Assembly (NCBI RefSeq): GCF_003946915.1 | Contig: NZ_RPOC01000017.1 | Span: forward strand, 38,459-102,458 | DNA length: 64,000 nt | From: Flavobacterium ustbae | GTDB lineage: Bacteria > Bacteroidota > Bacteroidia > Flavobacteriales > Flavobacteriaceae | Reading direction: 5' to 3' | Part shown: positions 23,923 to 32,737 of the stretch, piece by piece | Layout: every line of letters starts with the position of its first letter | Position numbering within the stretch: position 1 is the stretch's first letter | The notes under the pieces: generated by a model | What the model was told of the DNA's origin: nothing | The model's database searches: none | What the model saw: the letters and a program-made list of their open reading frames with translations, nothing else | Translations under genes and position numbers: made by a program

Positions 23923-23970
23923 AAAATATTATTTGATTACTAAAATTACTGACCACTAAAAACCTGACCA

Positions 23971-24525
23971 CTACTTCTTAACTCTATCCTCATTTTGTTT
24001 TACAAAAGCATCCCAGCCCGAATAACTCTTTCCTGCAACCACTTTTCCAGAATTAAAATGATGACAAACCGCCGCCGCTAAACCATCTGTAGAATCCAGA
24101 TTTTTTGGTAATTCTTTTAAACCTAAAAGTTGCTGAAGCATTTTAGCAACTTGTTCTTTGCTGGCATTTCCGTTTCCGGTAATTGCCATTTTTATCTTTT
24201 TAGGTTCGTATTCCGTAATGGGAATTCCACGCGAAAGTCCCGCTGCCATTGCAACACCTTGCGCACGTCCTAATTTCAGCATTGACTGAACGTTTTTACC
24301 AAAGAAAGGTGCTTCAATCGCTATTTCGTCTGGGCAATGCGTTTCGATTAATTCGATGGTTCTTTCGAAAATGATTCTTAGTTTCTGATAATGATTGTCG
24401 TATTTGGAAAGCTGCAGTTCGTTCAATTGCAAAAATTCCATTTTTTTATTGGTTACTTTTATTAATCCAAAACCCATGATTGTGGTTCCCGGGTCAATAC
24501 CTAATATGATGCGTTCTTGTGTCAT
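23971..24525 (-). CDS. ruvC: Holliday junction endonuclease RuvC
   Basis: A 184-residue resolvase that cuts Holliday junctions with RuvAB during recombinational repair. The four acidic active-site residues fit: D11 in GIDPGTT, E71 in IEAPFFGKN, and D144 and D147 in NLDSTDGLAAA. GRAQGVAMAAG is the conserved DNA-facing helix. The frame extends six codons upstream, but the family's start is at the ATG at 24525 (MTQERIILGIDPG). Confidence 0.95.
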   Translation of the reverse strand: MTQERIILGIDPGTTIMGFGLIKVTNKKMEFLQLNELQLSKYDNHYQKLRIIFERTIELIETHCPDEIAIEAPFFGKNVQSMLKLGRAQGVAMAAGLSRGIPITEYEPKKIKMAITGNGNASKEQVAKMLQQLLGLKELPKNLDSTDGLAAAVCHHFNSGKVVAGKSYSGWDAFVKQNEDRVKK

Positions 24526-24645
24526 TCTTAGTTGGTTACACAAAGTTTCAATAAGCTGTTACAGAGATTCACAAAGTTTTTATTTTCTCCGTGTATCTTT
24601 GTGATTTCTTCGTGAATCTTTGCGAAATAGCTTTACTTTTGCGGC

Positions 24646-25608
24646 ATGATTTCAATTCCTCACAAAGCTAAGCAATTCCTAGTTCTTCTAGCCAAACTTT
24701 TAATTGTTGGCGGTGCATTTTATTTTATCTACAATCAGTTGGCTCATAACGACCAATTAGATTGGCAGAAATTCATTGTTTTATTCCGAAAAAATCAATC
24801 GGTTTTAGGGATTTCCTTTATTTTACTTTTGAGTGTTCTGAACCGCTATTTTGAGATTTTGAAATGGCAGAATCTGGCTCAAGTTATTCATAAAATATCG
24901 GTTTATGAAGCTACAAAACAGGTTTTAGCCGCGTTAACAGCTGGAATTTTTACGCCAAATGGAGTAGGAGAGTACGCCGGAAAAGCGTTGTATTATCCAA
25001 AATCGGAGGCCAAAAGAGTTGTATTTCTAAACTTAATCTGCAACGGAATCCAGATGATTTTAACGATTATTTTTGGGATTTTCGGACTGCTTTATTTCAA
25101 TGCGCAGTTTAATGTCATTACAACCAAAACGGTTCTGATTCTTTTTGGCGGATTTGTATTGCTTTTAGTTCTTCTGTTTTCCATAAAAAAAATAAAAATT
25201 AAAGGCTATTCTATCGAAAAACTGATTCATAAAATTAATGAAATTCCAAAATCGGTTCATCAGAAAAATATCTTTTTAGGAATCTGTCGCTATTTGGTTT
25301 TTTCGCATCAATATTACTTTTTGTTTTTGGGTTTTGATGTCTATTTACCTTATTTAACTTTAATGGCAGCTATTACATCTGTTTATTTTTTAGCTTCTTC
25401 ATTGCCAACTTTTCAGTTTTTAGATTTTGCCGTAAAAGGAAGTGTGGCTATTTATTTCTTCGGAATTCTGGGCGTAAATGAATGGATTGTTATTTTTATC
25501 TCTACTTTAATGTGGTTTCTAAACGTTGTTTTGCCAGTCATTTTAGGAAGTTATTTTGTGTTGAATTTTAAAACCAATTCGAAAACTAAATTAGAAGAAA
25601 CGATGTAG
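24646..25608 (+). CDS. Lysylphosphatidylglycerol synthase/UPF0104-type membrane protein
   Basis: A 320-residue integral membrane protein with about eight transmembrane segments, of the LPG_synthase_TM/UPF0104 family (flippase part of MprF and relatives). The conserved ALTAGIFTPNGVGEYAGKAL (residues 91-110) matches the family's TPGRVGE-like loop. A lipid-flipping or lipid-export role is likely; the cargo is unknown. Its last codons and stop (25600-25608, ACGATGTAG) coincide with the start of the first tandem repeat unit. A TACTTTTG box at 24634-24641 sits only four bases before the ATG, which would give a leaderless or nearly leaderless transcript if used. Confidence 0.8.
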   Translation: MISIPHKAKQFLVLLAKLLIVGGAFYFIYNQLAHNDQLDWQKFIVLFRKNQSVLGISFILLLSVLNRYFEILKWQNLAQVIHKISVYEATKQVLAALTAGIFTPNGVGEYAGKALYYPKSEAKRVVFLNLICNGIQMILTIIFGIFGLLYFNAQFNVITTKTVLILFGGFVLLLVLLFSIKKIKIKGYSIEKLIHKINEIPKSVHQKNIFLGICRYLVFSHQYYFLFLGFDVYLPYLTLMAAITSVYFLASSLPTFQFLDFAVKGSVAIYFFGILGVNEWIVIFISTLMWFLNVVLPVILGSYFVLNFKTNSKTKLEETM

Positions 25609-26260
25609 TCTCTAAGGGACAATTATTTTGAACGCTTTTTTTTAGCTACCGATAGTTAATCTCTCCGAGATATATGGTTGAAATAAATAAAGATATAATT
25701 ACACCATATAATTGTGAAGATTATTCTGTAGGAATTAAAAGACGATGTAGTCCCTACGGGGCAATTATTCTGAACGCTTTTTTTAGCTACCGATATTTAA
25801 TCTCTCCGAGATATATGGTTGAAAAAATAAAGATATAATTACGCCATATAATTGCGAACATTATTTGTTAGGAATTAAAAGTCGATAGAAAAATAAATAG
25901 GAGACGATGTAGTCCCTACGGGGCAATTATTCTGAACGCTTTTTTTAGCTACCGATATTTAATCTCTCCGAGATATATGGTTGAAAAATAAAGATATAAC
26001 GCCATATAATTGCGAACATTATTTGTTAGGAATTAAAAGTCGATAGAAAAATAAATAGGAGACGATGTAGTCCCTAAGGGACAATTATTTTGAACGCTTT
26101 TTTTTAGCTACCGATATTTAATCTCTCCGAGATATATGGTTGAAAAAAATAAAGATATAATTACACCATATAATTGCGAACATTATTCCGTAGGAATTAA
26201 ATATCGGTAGAAAAATAAATAAGATACCGCCCCTAGAAATGTCCCGTAGGGACTATATTT
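25600..26260. repeat. Four-copy tandem array of dyad-symmetric ~160-bp units
   Basis: Units begin at 25600 (141 bp, shorter end), 25741 (162 bp), 25903 (158 bp) and 26061 (162 bp). Each has GACGATGTAGTCCCT, TTAGCTACCGATATTTAATC, TCTCCGAGATATATGG, GCCATATAATTGCG and AGGAATTAAA in the same order. Within a unit ATATATGG faces CCATATAA. In the fourth unit CTACCGATATTTAAT faces ATTAAATATCGGTAG exactly. The array ends with an inverted TCCCGTAGGGACTA (26242-26255). No open frame of note is present; the gap otherwise holds nothing. Confidence 0.85.
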
Positions 26261-26289
26261 GCTCAAGAAAATGATTATTAGGTACAATT

Positions 26290-27408
26290 ATGATTACCAT
26301 TATTCTTAATTTAATTTTAGCTCTTTATTTATCCAGCATTTGCTTGCTTATTTTTGGCTTTAACAAAGTCAAAAGGTATAAAAACACCAATTTAAAGTCA
26401 AAAACAAGTTTTACGATTATAGTTCCTTTTCGTAATGAAAAAGAAAATCTTCCGATACTTTTAGAGAGTTTTTCAAATTTAAATTATCCAAAAGATTTGT
26501 TTAAAGTCATTTTAGTAGATGATAGTTCAGATGAAAAGTTTCAAGTTTTATCCCGAGGCTTCGGGACCAAATTCCAAGTTTCTGTTATTGATAATTTTAG
26601 GGTTTCCAAATCGCCTAAAAAAGATGCCATTACAACTGCATTGCTACATGTAAAAACCGATTGGGTTATTACAACCGATGCCGATTGTATCGTTCCTGAA
26701 AACTGGCTCTTAACATTTGATCATTATATTCAGGAAACTAATGTTTCAATGCTTGCCGGAGCAGTAACATACAAATGTAAAAATTCTTTTCTCGATGATT
26801 TTCAGCAATTAGATTTAACGAGTCTGCAAGGCGCAACAATCGGAAGTTTTGGTTTAAACAAAGGTTTTATGTGCAACGGAGCCAACTTTGCATACAAAAA
26901 ATCATTGTTTGACAACTTGGAAGGTTTTGAAGGAAATGATAAAATTGCCAGTGGCGATGATGTTTTTTTACTCCAAAAAGCTATAGAAAAGTTTCCGAAA
27001 GAAGTTCATTATTTAAAAGCAGATGAAGCAATTGTGGTGACAAAACCAACAGAAAATTGGAAATCTCTTTTTCATCAAAGAGTGCGTTGGGCGGCCAAAA
27101 CTAGTTCTTACAAAAGCACTTTTGGGAAATTTCTAGGATTGAGTGTTTTCTTTGGAAATCTGAATTTTGTTATTAGTTTTTTTCTTCTGATTTTCGGAAT
27201 CTGGTCTTATCCAATTTTTGTAATCTTTGCTTTTTCTAAGATTGCAATTGATTTTGTTTTGCTTTTTATCACCAATAAATTTTTAACGAAAACAAGAATT
27301 AAAAGTCTTTTATTGAGCAGTTTGCTTTATCCGTTTTTTAGTTCAACTGTAGCTTTGTATAGCTTATTTGGGGCTTACGAGTGGAAAGACAGAAAATTCA
27401 AAAAGTAA
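26290..27408 (+). CDS. Membrane-anchored family 2 glycosyltransferase
   Basis: A 372-residue processive-type glycosyltransferase. One N-terminal transmembrane segment (residues 3-24) and three or four C-terminal ones (about 280-360) flank a GT-A domain. Its motifs are VDDSS with D77/D78, TTDADC with D130 and D132, SGDDVF at 220-225 (catalytic base) and HQRVRW at 261-266. It probably transfers a nucleotide-sugar residue to a lipid or polysaccharide acceptor at the inner membrane. Residues 86-93 (LSRGFGT) come from a TCCCGAGGCTTCGGGA palindrome inserted in frame at 26551-26566, between two similar KFQV stretches. Confidence 0.85.
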   Translation: MITIILNLILALYLSSICLLIFGFNKVKRYKNTNLKSKTSFTIIVPFRNEKENLPILLESFSNLNYPKDLFKVILVDDSSDEKFQVLSRGFGTKFQVSVIDNFRVSKSPKKDAITTALLHVKTDWVITTDADCIVPENWLLTFDHYIQETNVSMLAGAVTYKCKNSFLDDFQQLDLTSLQGATIGSFGLNKGFMCNGANFAYKKSLFDNLEGFEGNDKIASGDDVFLLQKAIEKFPKEVHYLKADEAIVVTKPTENWKSLFHQRVRWAAKTSSYKSTFGKFLGLSVFFGNLNFVISFFLLIFGIWSYPIFVIFAFSKIAIDFVLLFITNKFLTKTRIKSLLLSSLLYPFFSSTVALYSLFGAYEWKDRKFKK

Positions 27409-27443
27409 ATTCAAAAAGCTTATATGACCTTTTAGGGGTAAAT

Positions 27444-28019
27444 TTATTTCTCTTCTTTTGCTTTTATAATAACCGGCAAAATAAATTGCGTTTTTACTGG
27501 AATACCTCGTTTTATGGCAGGATTTACTTTTGGGAAATCGACTAGGCGTGCATGCAGAATGCTGTCGATTTTAATAGTGTCATAAACCACAGAATCTTTA
27601 GGAAACTGAGGTTCAAATTTCATAGTAGAATTAGGAAAAACAGTTACTTTTACTTCGATAGTGTCCAATTCTGGATATAAAATAGACAAAGTATCGATAT
27701 TTAATTTTTCTTGAATAAGACTCGACATTACTTCAAAAAAGCATTGTTGGCGAAGTTTTTTATCGGCAATTTTATCGCAATTTGGAACAGACGGATATTC
27801 ATCAACTTCTTTCCAATTGATTGATTTTAATTCTTTTTGCAGTAACTCTTTTTCAGACGGAACCTGCTTCTCAAAATATTGACAAGAATTAAAAAGGAGA
27901 CAAATGAAAAATAAGAAAAACTGCTTCAAGATTTTAAAGTTGAATTGAATAGAAAAAAATTGTGGTATAAAAATACGATTATTTTTTTTGAGAAGCTTTG
28001 TATTCCAAATAATCTTCAT
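27444..28019 (-). CDS. Lipoprotein with TonB-like C-terminal region
   Basis: The frame has 191 codons from ATG at 28019, overlapping the upstream gene by 41 bases. The signal peptide proper (KQFFLFFICLLFNSC, lipobox FNSC) begins well inside, so translation may start at the TTG at 27929, giving a shorter lipoprotein of about 161 residues. The mature part is acidic, and its last 60 residues (VDFPKVNPAIKRGIPVKTQF) resemble the C-terminal domain of TonB-like proteins. The role is unknown. It is cotranscribed with the secreted protein gene at 27979-28362. Confidence 0.65.
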   Translation of the reverse strand: MKIIWNTKLLKKNNRIFIPQFFSIQFNFKILKQFFLFFICLLFNSCQYFEKQVPSEKELLQKELKSINWKEVDEYPSVPNCDKIADKKLRQQCFFEVMSSLIQEKLNIDTLSILYPELDTIEVKVTVFPNSTMKFEPQFPKDSVVYDTIKIDSILHARLVDFPKVNPAIKRGIPVKTQFILPVIIKAKEEK

Positions 28020-28362
28020 AGCTTTCTGAGAGCCATTGTTCTTTGTTTTGAGAGGCTACTTCTTTTTGATCAGGATACAAGCGTGCAAGACGATCAGAGA
28101 AAGCGGCAATTTGAACCGTATAGTTATAATATTCGGTTTTAGTGAGCAAAATATCTGGATTGTTTTTCTTGGTAAAAAATTCAAAGAAAAGCGTATCAAA
28201 TTCTTTCATTGAAAAATTTAAAACCTTTTTCCTATTGCTTTGATAAAGACTGTCTTGCAGTATTTGATCTTCTGCAGATAGTTTTTTTGTCTGAGCATTC
28301 ATATTCAGACTAATAGTGAAAATTAGAAATGTATATAGTATTATTTGAATTATATAACGCAT
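27979..28362 (-). CDS. Small secreted hypothetical protein
   Basis: A 127-residue protein with a signal peptide (residues 1-23, cleavage after NAQ) and a helical mature domain rich in charged residues. I do not recognise the family. The stretch YYNYTVQIAAFSDRLARLYPDQK (residues 77-99) is probably a core helix. A TAAATTTG box on the minus strand (28392-28399) lies about 30 bases before the start and may be its -7 element. The next gene overlaps its end. Confidence 0.6.
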   Translation of the reverse strand: MRYIIQIILYTFLIFTISLNMNAQTKKLSAEDQILQDSLYQSNRKKVLNFSMKEFDTLFFEFFTKKNNPDILLTKTEYYNYTVQIAAFSDRLARLYPDQKEVASQNKEQWLSESYEDYLEYKASQKK

Positions 28363-28408
28363 CTAATAAATTTTAATGTAATTTGTAGGTTCAAATTTAC
28401 AAAAAAAT

Positions 28409-28909
28409 ATGGATTTAATATTAGTATTATTAGGCTTTCTATGTATGATTATAGGTGTTTTTGGGAGTTTTATTCCTGTTCTTCCAGGATTATCTTCTTC
28501 TTGGGTAGGATTGCTGTTATTGTACCTTACCAAAGCAGTCGAAAATAATTATTGGATCTTAGGGATTACATTTGTCCTAATGGTCATTATAACGATATTA
28601 GATTACATAATTCCATCAAAAGGAACCAAAAAGTTTGGCGGGAGCTCCTATGGAGTTTGGGGAACTAACATTGGTTTGATTGTCGGAATTTTGGCTCCAA
28701 TTCCGTTTGGCATTATAATAGGGCCGTTTGTCGGTGCATTAATTGGCGAACTACTATATGATTCACAAAATCATAAACGAGCCATAAAAGCAGCCACTGG
28801 ATCCCTACTGGGATTTCTCGCTTCGAGTTTTGTTAACTTTCTCTTTGCAGTGGTTTATTTTGGTGTTTTTTTAAGCGTCGTGTGGGAATATCGAAACATT
28901 TTGTTTTAA
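28409..28909 (+). CDS. DUF456 family membrane protein
   Basis: A 166-residue integral membrane protein with four or five transmembrane segments. The pattern IPVLPGLSSSWVGLLLLYL near residues 22-40, then TILDYIIPSKGTKKFGGSSYGVWGTNIGLIVG, and GPFVGALIGELL identify DUF456, an uncharacterised family. It is divergent from the preceding pair and apparently monocistronic. Confidence 0.85.
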   Translation: MDLILVLLGFLCMIIGVFGSFIPVLPGLSSSWVGLLLLYLTKAVENNYWILGITFVLMVIITILDYIIPSKGTKKFGGSSYGVWGTNIGLIVGILAPIPFGIIIGPFVGALIGELLYDSQNHKRAIKAATGSLLGFLASSFVNFLFAVVYFGVFLSVVWEYRNILF

Positions 28910-29175
28910 TTCTATAACATTTTCAGTGCTTTAGCTTTGAAAATAAAATAAAAGAAAGTTTTTTCTTATGTTGCTTTGTTTTGTAATTGTATGCGAAACG
29001 CTTGAATTTACTAGCCTTACGGGGATTTTATTGTTAAGAAGTAGTTATTAAGAAGGTAAATTTTTAACTTAATTTTTGGAAATGTTAAAATATTTTATAT
29101 TTTTATCACAATAAACGATAAAAAGCCTCATTTTATCGATTATTTTAAACAAATATAAATAATCATTTTTAAGTT
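28910..29175. other. Intergenic region with a small inverted repeat
   Basis: No gene is visible. CGATAAAA (29116-29123) faces TTTTATCG (29131-29138) around a 7-base loop; the stem is followed by an A+T-rich stretch. It could be a hairpin near the start of the DUF937-like transcript or a protein-binding dyad. No clear promoter is seen. Confidence 0.4.
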
Positions 29176-29784
29176 ATGAGTATGACCCCAAACCTACAAA
29201 TCGAACTTAGACGCTTTATTTCTTCTAATGTTGTCTCCAAGTTAAACAAGTTTTATTTTGAGAATGATGCACTTTTAATAAAGGGAATAGACGTCTCGAT
29301 TGGTACAATTTTAATGGGACTCTACAACAAAGCCGAAGAATCTGATTTTTATTCCGAAATCGTTTCGTTAATCCAAGAAGATTCTACTTTTTACCAAGAA
29401 ATAGATTTTAATGCAGGCAGAATTTTATCAGTCGACGACTGTTACCGATTAGAAGGAAACATACTGTTGAAGGAATTATTTGCAAATAAAAAAGGCAGAA
29501 TTTCAGAAATGGTTTCCAATGAAGTTGGTATAAAAAGCGAAACAGCTAGAGAAATACTTAACTTTTCAGCATTACTTGTAATGTCTTACTTAAGATACAA
29601 TCTTCAATTAATAGAAAGTTTAAAACTCCTTTTAGAAGATCAAAAAAGAGAAATTTTAAACAGCATTCCTCCCGGAATCAAAATCATCCTAGGTTTTTCA
29701 TCTTACGAAACAGTAGAAGACAAAAACCAATCTATCGGAAGATCTATTTTTACCCTTTTCGGACATAATTTCTTTAGTTTTTAA
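29176..29784 (+). CDS. DUF937-like protein
   Basis: A 202-residue soluble protein with repeats of helices containing ALLIKGIDVSIGTILMGLYNKAE and ISEMVSNEVGIKSETAREIL. The second part resembles the DUF937/OmpA-associated helical domain. It has no signal peptide. No function is known. The gene stands alone and converges with the pseudouridine synthase gene. Confidence 0.6.
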   Translation: MSMTPNLQIELRRFISSNVVSKLNKFYFENDALLIKGIDVSIGTILMGLYNKAEESDFYSEIVSLIQEDSTFYQEIDFNAGRILSVDDCYRLEGNILLKELFANKKGRISEMVSNEVGIKSETAREILNFSALLVMSYLRYNLQLIESLKLLLEDQKREILNSIPPGIKIILGFSSYETVEDKNQSIGRSIFTLFGHNFFSF

Positions 29785-29787
29785 AAA

Positions 29788-29822
29788 TAAAAAATCCCAT
29801 TTTCAGAAGAAAACAGGATTCA
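29788..29822 (-). terminator. Terminator of the pseudouridine synthase gene
   Basis: On the minus strand a 12-bp stem with two G-T pairs (AATCC.../...GGATT) is followed by six T residues. It lies between two convergent genes. Confidence 0.7.
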
Positions 29823-29847
29823 TTTATAATCATACTTTGAAGACTAA

Positions 29848-30756
29848 TTACATGTTTTTCAAATTGATAACTTCTTGATCAGTCAAAAAGCGCCAGTTTC
29901 CGCGAGGAAGATTCTTTTTGGTCAATCCAGCAAACGAAACGCGGTCAATTCGTAATACATTATATTCGAAAGATTCAAAAATAGCACGAACCACTTTTAC
30001 GTTAGAGGTACGCAGCTTAAGGCCAACTTCGCTTTTTGGTTCATTATCAATATAACTTACTTCTTCAACAGAAACGCGGTGTCCGTCAAGAACTAAACCT
30101 TTACTGATTTTTTCTAAATCTTCAAACTTTAAGTTTTTGTCCAAAGAAACCTGATAAATTTTAGGCGATTTCTGATTCGGAAGCGTAAATTTACGAATCA
30201 TATCAGTATCGTTTGTAAACAACAGCAAACCAGTTGTATTCTTGTCCATTCTACCAACAGCTGCAATTTTTGCATTTGTAGCCCCACGCACAAGTTCTAG
30301 AACGTTACGGTATTCTTGGCCTTCATCAAAAGCAGTGGTAAAGTTTTTAGGTTTATTCAATAAAATATATTCTTTCTTTTCAGGAGTTAGCGTAACCCCA
30401 TCAAAGTTTACAACATCATTTAATTTTACCAAATATCCCATCTCAGTAACTACATTACCGTTAACTTTTACGTTTCCAGACTGAATATAAATATCCGCAT
30501 CACGGCGAGAACAAACACCAGAATTCGAGATATATTTGTTCAGACGAATTTCATCTGAAGCCTTTTGTCTCTTTGCAGGCTGATTTTGTTTTCTAATTTT
30601 TTCGGCTGCTGCTTCCTGTGCTGCTTTAACTTCAGGTTTTACTTTTTTTGGTCCCTGCGCGCGTTTTGGTAAAGCAGGTTTTGGCTTGTTAGAGTTTGAT
30701 CTAGAGCTATTTGGTCTCGATCCGCCTCTCTTATTATTGCCTTCCTTGTTGTTCAT
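29848..30756 (-). CDS. RsuA/RluB-family rRNA pseudouridine synthase
   Basis: A 302-residue enzyme that isomerises specific uridines in rRNA. A basic, low-complexity N-terminal extension (residues 1-65, rich in N, S, K and P) precedes an S4 RNA-binding domain (about 70-115, RLNKYISNSGVCSRRDADIY). The catalytic domain holds GRMDKNTTGLLLFTND with the catalytic aspartate, then PKIYQVSL. The long basic tail is longer than in E. coli RluB and probably adds RNA contacts. A TATCTTTG box at 30774-30781 on the minus strand is a plausible -7 element. The precise rRNA target is unknown. Confidence 0.88.
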   Translation of the reverse strand: MNNKEGNNKRGGSRPNSSRSNSNKPKPALPKRAQGPKKVKPEVKAAQEAAAEKIRKQNQPAKRQKASDEIRLNKYISNSGVCSRRDADIYIQSGNVKVNGNVVTEMGYLVKLNDVVNFDGVTLTPEKKEYILLNKPKNFTTAFDEGQEYRNVLELVRGATNAKIAAVGRMDKNTTGLLLFTNDTDMIRKFTLPNQKSPKIYQVSLDKNLKFEDLEKISKGLVLDGHRVSVEEVSYIDNEPKSEVGLKLRTSNVKVVRAIFESFEYNVLRIDRVSFAGLTKKNLPRGNWRFLTDQEVINLKNM

Positions 30757-31059
30757 ACAATCATTAATTTGTGCAAAGATAGTTTTTTCCTGCTAATAAA
30801 TCTTAAGTTCATTGTTCTTAGATTAATAGCGCTGATTTTTAGATGGTTTAGAAGCATCACAATTGGCTTTTTTTAATACTGAGTGTTGTTGTGTCGCAGA
30901 GATACACAAAGATTTCGCCGAGATGCGCAAAGAATTTAAAATTATTCTAAAAGGATAAAGACAAAAGAAGTTAATTTTAAAGAAAGCTTTAAAAAATCTT
31001 AGCGAATCTTTGTGTAAAAACTCTGTGAATCTTTGCGGATACTCTCCGAAATAACAAGC
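30757..31059. repeat. Intergenic inverted repeat of GCAAAGATT words
   Basis: After the promoter of the pseudouridine synthase gene, about 30890-31045 holds CGCAGAGATACACAAAGATT (left) and AATCTTTGTGTAAAAACTCT with ATCTTTGCGGATACTCT (right), which face each other. No gene is visible. Confidence 0.6.
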
Positions 31060-32016
31060 TTAGTAATTAGAAATCAATTCTCTTCCGTGCCATAAAACGC
31101 TCGGATTGATTAAAACAATACAGCAAACTCCAGACACAATCAAAAACTTGAGTACATTATGAAGTCGTAAATACTGTTCTTTAGAGTCTGATTTCCATAA
31201 GTAAATCAGGAAAAAAAGTAAAACGCCAAAACAGACATAAAAATAGATGTCCATATAACCAACGTCGTGTATGTTAACTAAAACATATACAGGTACAATG
31301 GTCAAAATTGTCAGCGCTGTAATGATTTGTTTAGAAATTTTTTCTCCATATAAAACAGGAATTGTTCTATAGTCGGTCACTAAATCGCCTTTAAGGTTTT
31401 CCAAATCTTTAATCATTTCACGAATCAGCAAAAGTAAAAATAAGAAAACCGCATGCGCCGAAATCACTACAAAATGGCTCATATGATTCTCAATATCTTC
31501 AAACGAAATTTTGTTGTAGAAATAAAGAAGGATAGCAAAAAAAGGCGTTACTGCCAGCAATGCCGACATTAAATTTCCGATAATTGGATATTTTTTAATT
31601 TTGTGCGAATAAAACCAGATCAAGAATATATAAGCCGAAAAGAATAAAAATGCTCTCCAAGAAACAATAAATGCCATTAAAACAGCAAGGAAATTTAAAG
31701 AAAAATAAACCGATAATTTAGTCTTCTGGCTTACTAAACGGTCCAACATAGATTTATTCGGCCGATTGATTAAATCTTTTTGACTGTCGTAAAAATTATT
31801 GATTATATAGCCTGAAGCAATGGTAATAGCCGAAGCAAATACAATTAAAAATAAATGAAAATCAAGTAAAATATCAAGCGCTCTAATTTCTGGAGCCAAA
31901 ATGAAAATAGCCGATAAATATTGCGCCAAAACAATAATCGGAATATTATAACCACGAACTACAGAGAACAGACTAGCAATTTTCATTATTAAAAGTTTAT
32001 TTTGTCTGCTCAGCAT
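31060..32016 (-). CDS. UbiA-family prenyltransferase
   Basis: A 318-residue membrane protein with eight or nine transmembrane segments. Two aspartate-rich motifs bind prenyl diphosphate and magnesium: NNFYDSQKDLINRP (residues 73-86) and EMIKDLENLKGDLVTDYRT (about 199-217). This is the geranylgeranylglycerol-phosphate geranylgeranyltransferase-like group of UbiA proteins found in Bacteroidota. The natural substrate is not known, but the place at the end of a mevalonate-pathway operon fits use of isoprenoid diphosphates. ATG at 31986 is an alternative start. Confidence 0.82.
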   Translation of the reverse strand: MLSRQNKLLIMKIASLFSVVRGYNIPIIVLAQYLSAIFILAPEIRALDILLDFHLFLIVFASAITIASGYIINNFYDSQKDLINRPNKSMLDRLVSQKTKLSVYFSLNFLAVLMAFIVSWRAFLFFSAYIFLIWFYSHKIKKYPIIGNLMSALLAVTPFFAILLYFYNKISFEDIENHMSHFVVISAHAVFLFLLLLIREMIKDLENLKGDLVTDYRTIPVLYGEKISKQIITALTILTIVPVYVLVNIHDVGYMDIYFYVCFGVLLFFLIYLWKSDSKEQYLRLHNVLKFLIVSGVCCIVLINPSVLWHGRELISNY

Positions 32017-32064
32017 TTCTTATAGATTATAGTTTTAGAGTGTAATTTAAGGTAAATAATTTTT

Positions 32065-32664
32065 TTAGAATGATTGTAGCTTGTTTTTTAATAAATTTTT
32101 AGAACCAAATCCCAATTTTCTAATGCAGGCCAAAGCTTCTTTTTGCGAAATATCGACTTCTGTAATATCTTTTTTATCCACAAAAACCACAGAACCACTC
32201 CAAGGATTTGGTGCGTCTGGAATAAAAACGGCAAATTTATTATCGTTAATTTCTTCAATCATAAAAGCAAACTGCAATCCTGCATCGGTCGGAACTAGAA
32301 TAACTTTTAAATTCTCGTTAGATTCAATTCCCATAATGCTTTCGTTCATATTTTTCATAAACGAATAACCTGGAACAAAACTTAAAACGGTTTCTTCAAG
32401 TTTCAAAATAAGCTTTTTAGCAAAAATAGTTCTCGAAATAAGTCCCGCGACCAAACAGATAATTATGATAATCGCAATGGCTACAATTTCTTGTAAAGCC
32501 AATCCCAAGATTTTGACTCTGGGCAGATTATTTACAATCGGATTGGTAACTTTTTGTGTTATAGAATAGCCTTTTTCTAAAAGTACAAGCAACAGAATTA
32601 AAGGAGCCAGAAATAAAATTCCTCCCAAAAATGTCGCTTTGATAATTTTTAAAATACTTTTCAT
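32065..32664 (-). CDS. DUF502 family membrane protein
   Basis: A 199-residue protein with two N-terminal transmembrane segments (about 10-30 and 55-78) and a soluble C-terminal domain. The pattern FLGGILFLAPLILLLVLLEKG, FVPGYSFMKNMNESIMG and KVILVPTDAGLQFAFMIEEI, then AVFIPDAPNPWSGSVVFVDK, is typical of DUF502. Its function is unknown. It lies between mevalonate kinase and the UbiA gene on the same strand. Confidence 0.82.
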   Translation of the reverse strand: MKSILKIIKATFLGGILFLAPLILLLVLLEKGYSITQKVTNPIVNNLPRVKILGLALQEIVAIAIIIIICLVAGLISRTIFAKKLILKLEETVLSFVPGYSFMKNMNESIMGIESNENLKVILVPTDAGLQFAFMIEEINDNKFAVFIPDAPNPWSGSVVFVDKKDITEVDISQKEALACIRKLGFGSKNLLKNKLQSF

Positions 32665-32737
32665 AATTATATATCTTTTAAAGATTAATGTAAAGAAGAG
32701 TATTTAGCAGCTATGAGCTATGTCTTAAAGCAAAAAG

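Noticed and set aside
25600..26260. CRISPR-like array
   Set aside because: Whole 158-162 bp units are similar, with no short repeat/unique spacer pattern and no cas genes nearby.
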